Assembly (NCBI RefSeq): GCF_051020975.1
Contig: NW_027478166.1
Span: forward strand, 11,037,501 to 11,101,500
Origin: Osmia lignaria lignaria
Lineage: Eukaryota; Arthropoda; Insecta; Hymenoptera; Megachilidae
Reading direction: 5' to 3'
Length of the DNA stretch: 64,000 nucleotides
Shown: positions 63,936 to 64,000 of the stretch, one piece after another
How positions within the stretch are numbered: position 1 is the first letter of the stretch
Layout of the letters: every line of letters begins with the position of its first letter
The notes under the pieces: model-generated
The model's database searches: none
Seen by the model: the letters and a program-made list of their open reading frames with translations, nothing else
What the model was told of the DNA's origin: nothing
Position numbers and translations under genes: made by a program

Positions 63936-64000
63936 TGATCAGAAGCGTAGTTTTCGAGATATATCGAGATATTTAAAAGTTCCGAAGCCGCACCAACATA
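63936..64000 (+). repeat. Partial satellite monomer at right edge
   Basis: This is the first 65 bases of another monomer, of the A haplotype (GATCAGAAGCG, TTTTCGAG, ATCGAG). It is cut off at CCGCACCAACATA by the window end. The array continues to the right. Confidence 0.95.

Larger units (their letters stand above)
1..64000 (+). repeat. 322-bp satellite DNA array, ~198 complete head-to-tail monomers
   Basis: The same ~322-bp unit recurs without interruption across the window. Landmarks such as TGATCA, CCGCACCAACATAATAGAGA, CACCGTGGCCCC and GAAGCGAGCTATGGC return every 322 bases, always on the same strand. TGATCA-type starts fall at 181+322k up to 31,093 and at 31,414+322k to 63,936; the site itself is altered in a few units, but the register holds. 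That gives 198 complete monomers, 197 of 322 bp and one of 321 bp. Neighbouring monomers differ mostly by a handful of substitutions. No transposon, inversion, gene or unrelated spacer interrupts the array. Long, homogeneous, single-orientation arrays of this kind are typical of eukaryotic centromeric or pericentromeric heterochromatin; that location is inferred, since neither array edge is present. The satellite family is not one I can name. Confidence 0.98.
52344..64000 (+). repeat. Weakly ordered satellite domain
   Basis: Here the 322-bp unit continues, but without a stable higher-order period. Short-range copies are visible: TTTTTTGATGAGTAGCG at 52,666, 52,988 and 54,598; CCCCTTTCCTTGAG with AATAACTCGG near 54,155 and 55,121; TTTCGTTGAG near 54,691, 55,980 and 56,302; CCCCTGCCCTTGAG with GAAACCAAGC near 58,670 and 59,636, each followed by AAAGTTACGAAG. 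Spacings of 1, 3, 4 and 5 monomers are mixed. Confidence 0.75.

Noticed and set aside
1..64000. CRISPR array
   Set aside because: There is no short repeat alternating with unique spacers. The whole 322-bp unit repeats, and nothing in between is unique.
1..64000. CENP-B box
   Set aside because: No monomer contains the TTCGNNNNANNCGGG pattern on either strand. TTCGAGATATATCGAG begins like it but lacks the CGGG end.
1..64000. Pol III gene (tRNA- or SINE-like) inside the monomer, since T6 runs could act as terminators
   Set aside because: AGTTCCGAAGCC only loosely resembles a B box and has an extra base. There is no A box at proper distance and no tRNA-like fold.
1..64000. rDNA spacer repeat or transposon-internal tandem repeat
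   Set aside because: No rRNA sequence, transposase, reverse transcriptase, terminal repeat or other unique flank appears anywhere in 64 kb.
1..64000. Telomeric repeats
   Set aside because: No TTAGG, TTAGGG or TCAGG tandem run is present on either strand.
1..64000. Bacterial or phage repeat-protein gene
   Set aside because: The period is not a multiple of three and stop codons occur in all frames in nearly every monomer, so no long repeat protein is possible.

Overview
The whole 64-kb window is one tandem satellite-DNA array. A 322-bp monomer is repeated head-to-tail in a single orientation from the first base to the last. If each monomer is started at its TGATCA site, there are 198 complete monomers (181-63,935), with a 180-bp partial unit at the left edge and a 65-bp partial unit at the right edge. 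Monomer starts lie at 181+322k up to 31,093, and at 31,414+322k afterwards. The 1-base phase change comes from a single 321-bp monomer at 31,093-31,413, the only net length change in the window. I find no gene, RNA gene, transposon, inversion or unrelated spacer. Both edges lie inside the array, so its true size and flanks are unknown. A counted monomer (13,383-13,704) is 39% GC.

This architecture means eukaryotic heterochromatin, centromeric or pericentromeric (or another heterochromatic block such as a sex or B chromosome). The motif style, with recurring TATCTCG/CGAGATA words and an A/T-rich spacer with T-tracts, reminds me of arthropod (insect) satellites. That is an impression, not a database match, and the species cannot be told from this window.

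The monomers are not interchangeable. Linked diagnostic bases define two main haplotypes. The 'T' type has GATCAGATGCG, CTCGAG and ATCAAG. The 'A' type has GATCAGAAGCG, TTCGAG and ATCGAG, usually preceded by a CCTACAATTT spacer. A separate 3' variant carries CCAGTTCCTTTGAGCTGAAT. These variants recur in ordered higher-order repeats (HORs) whose size changes along the array: a dimer near 1.5-2.8 kb; a 9-monomer spaced pair at 3.1-6.9 kb; a hexamer/heptamer mosaic at 6.9-13.1 kb; a decamer copy with a nested tetramer at 13.9-18.3 kb; pentamers at 17.9-23.4 kb; a nearly identical heptamer at 23.0-27.7 kb; its octamer derivative at 26.2-30.9 kb; a near-perfect tetramer triplet at 34.0-37.8 kb, interrupting an older domain; pentamers at 38.8-43.3 kb; hexamers at 43.0-52.3 kb; and a weakly ordered domain at 52.3-64 kb. 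A-type monomers are rare in the first 13 kb and common after about 18 kb.

Within the monomer there is an older duplication: a ~50-bp segment at monomer positions 83-132 matches one at 195-262. A 10-bp word (AAATATCTCG) also occurs in direct and inverted copies. The reading frames on the minus strand (about 74 codons per monomer) have no AUG and are by-products of the repeat, not genes.
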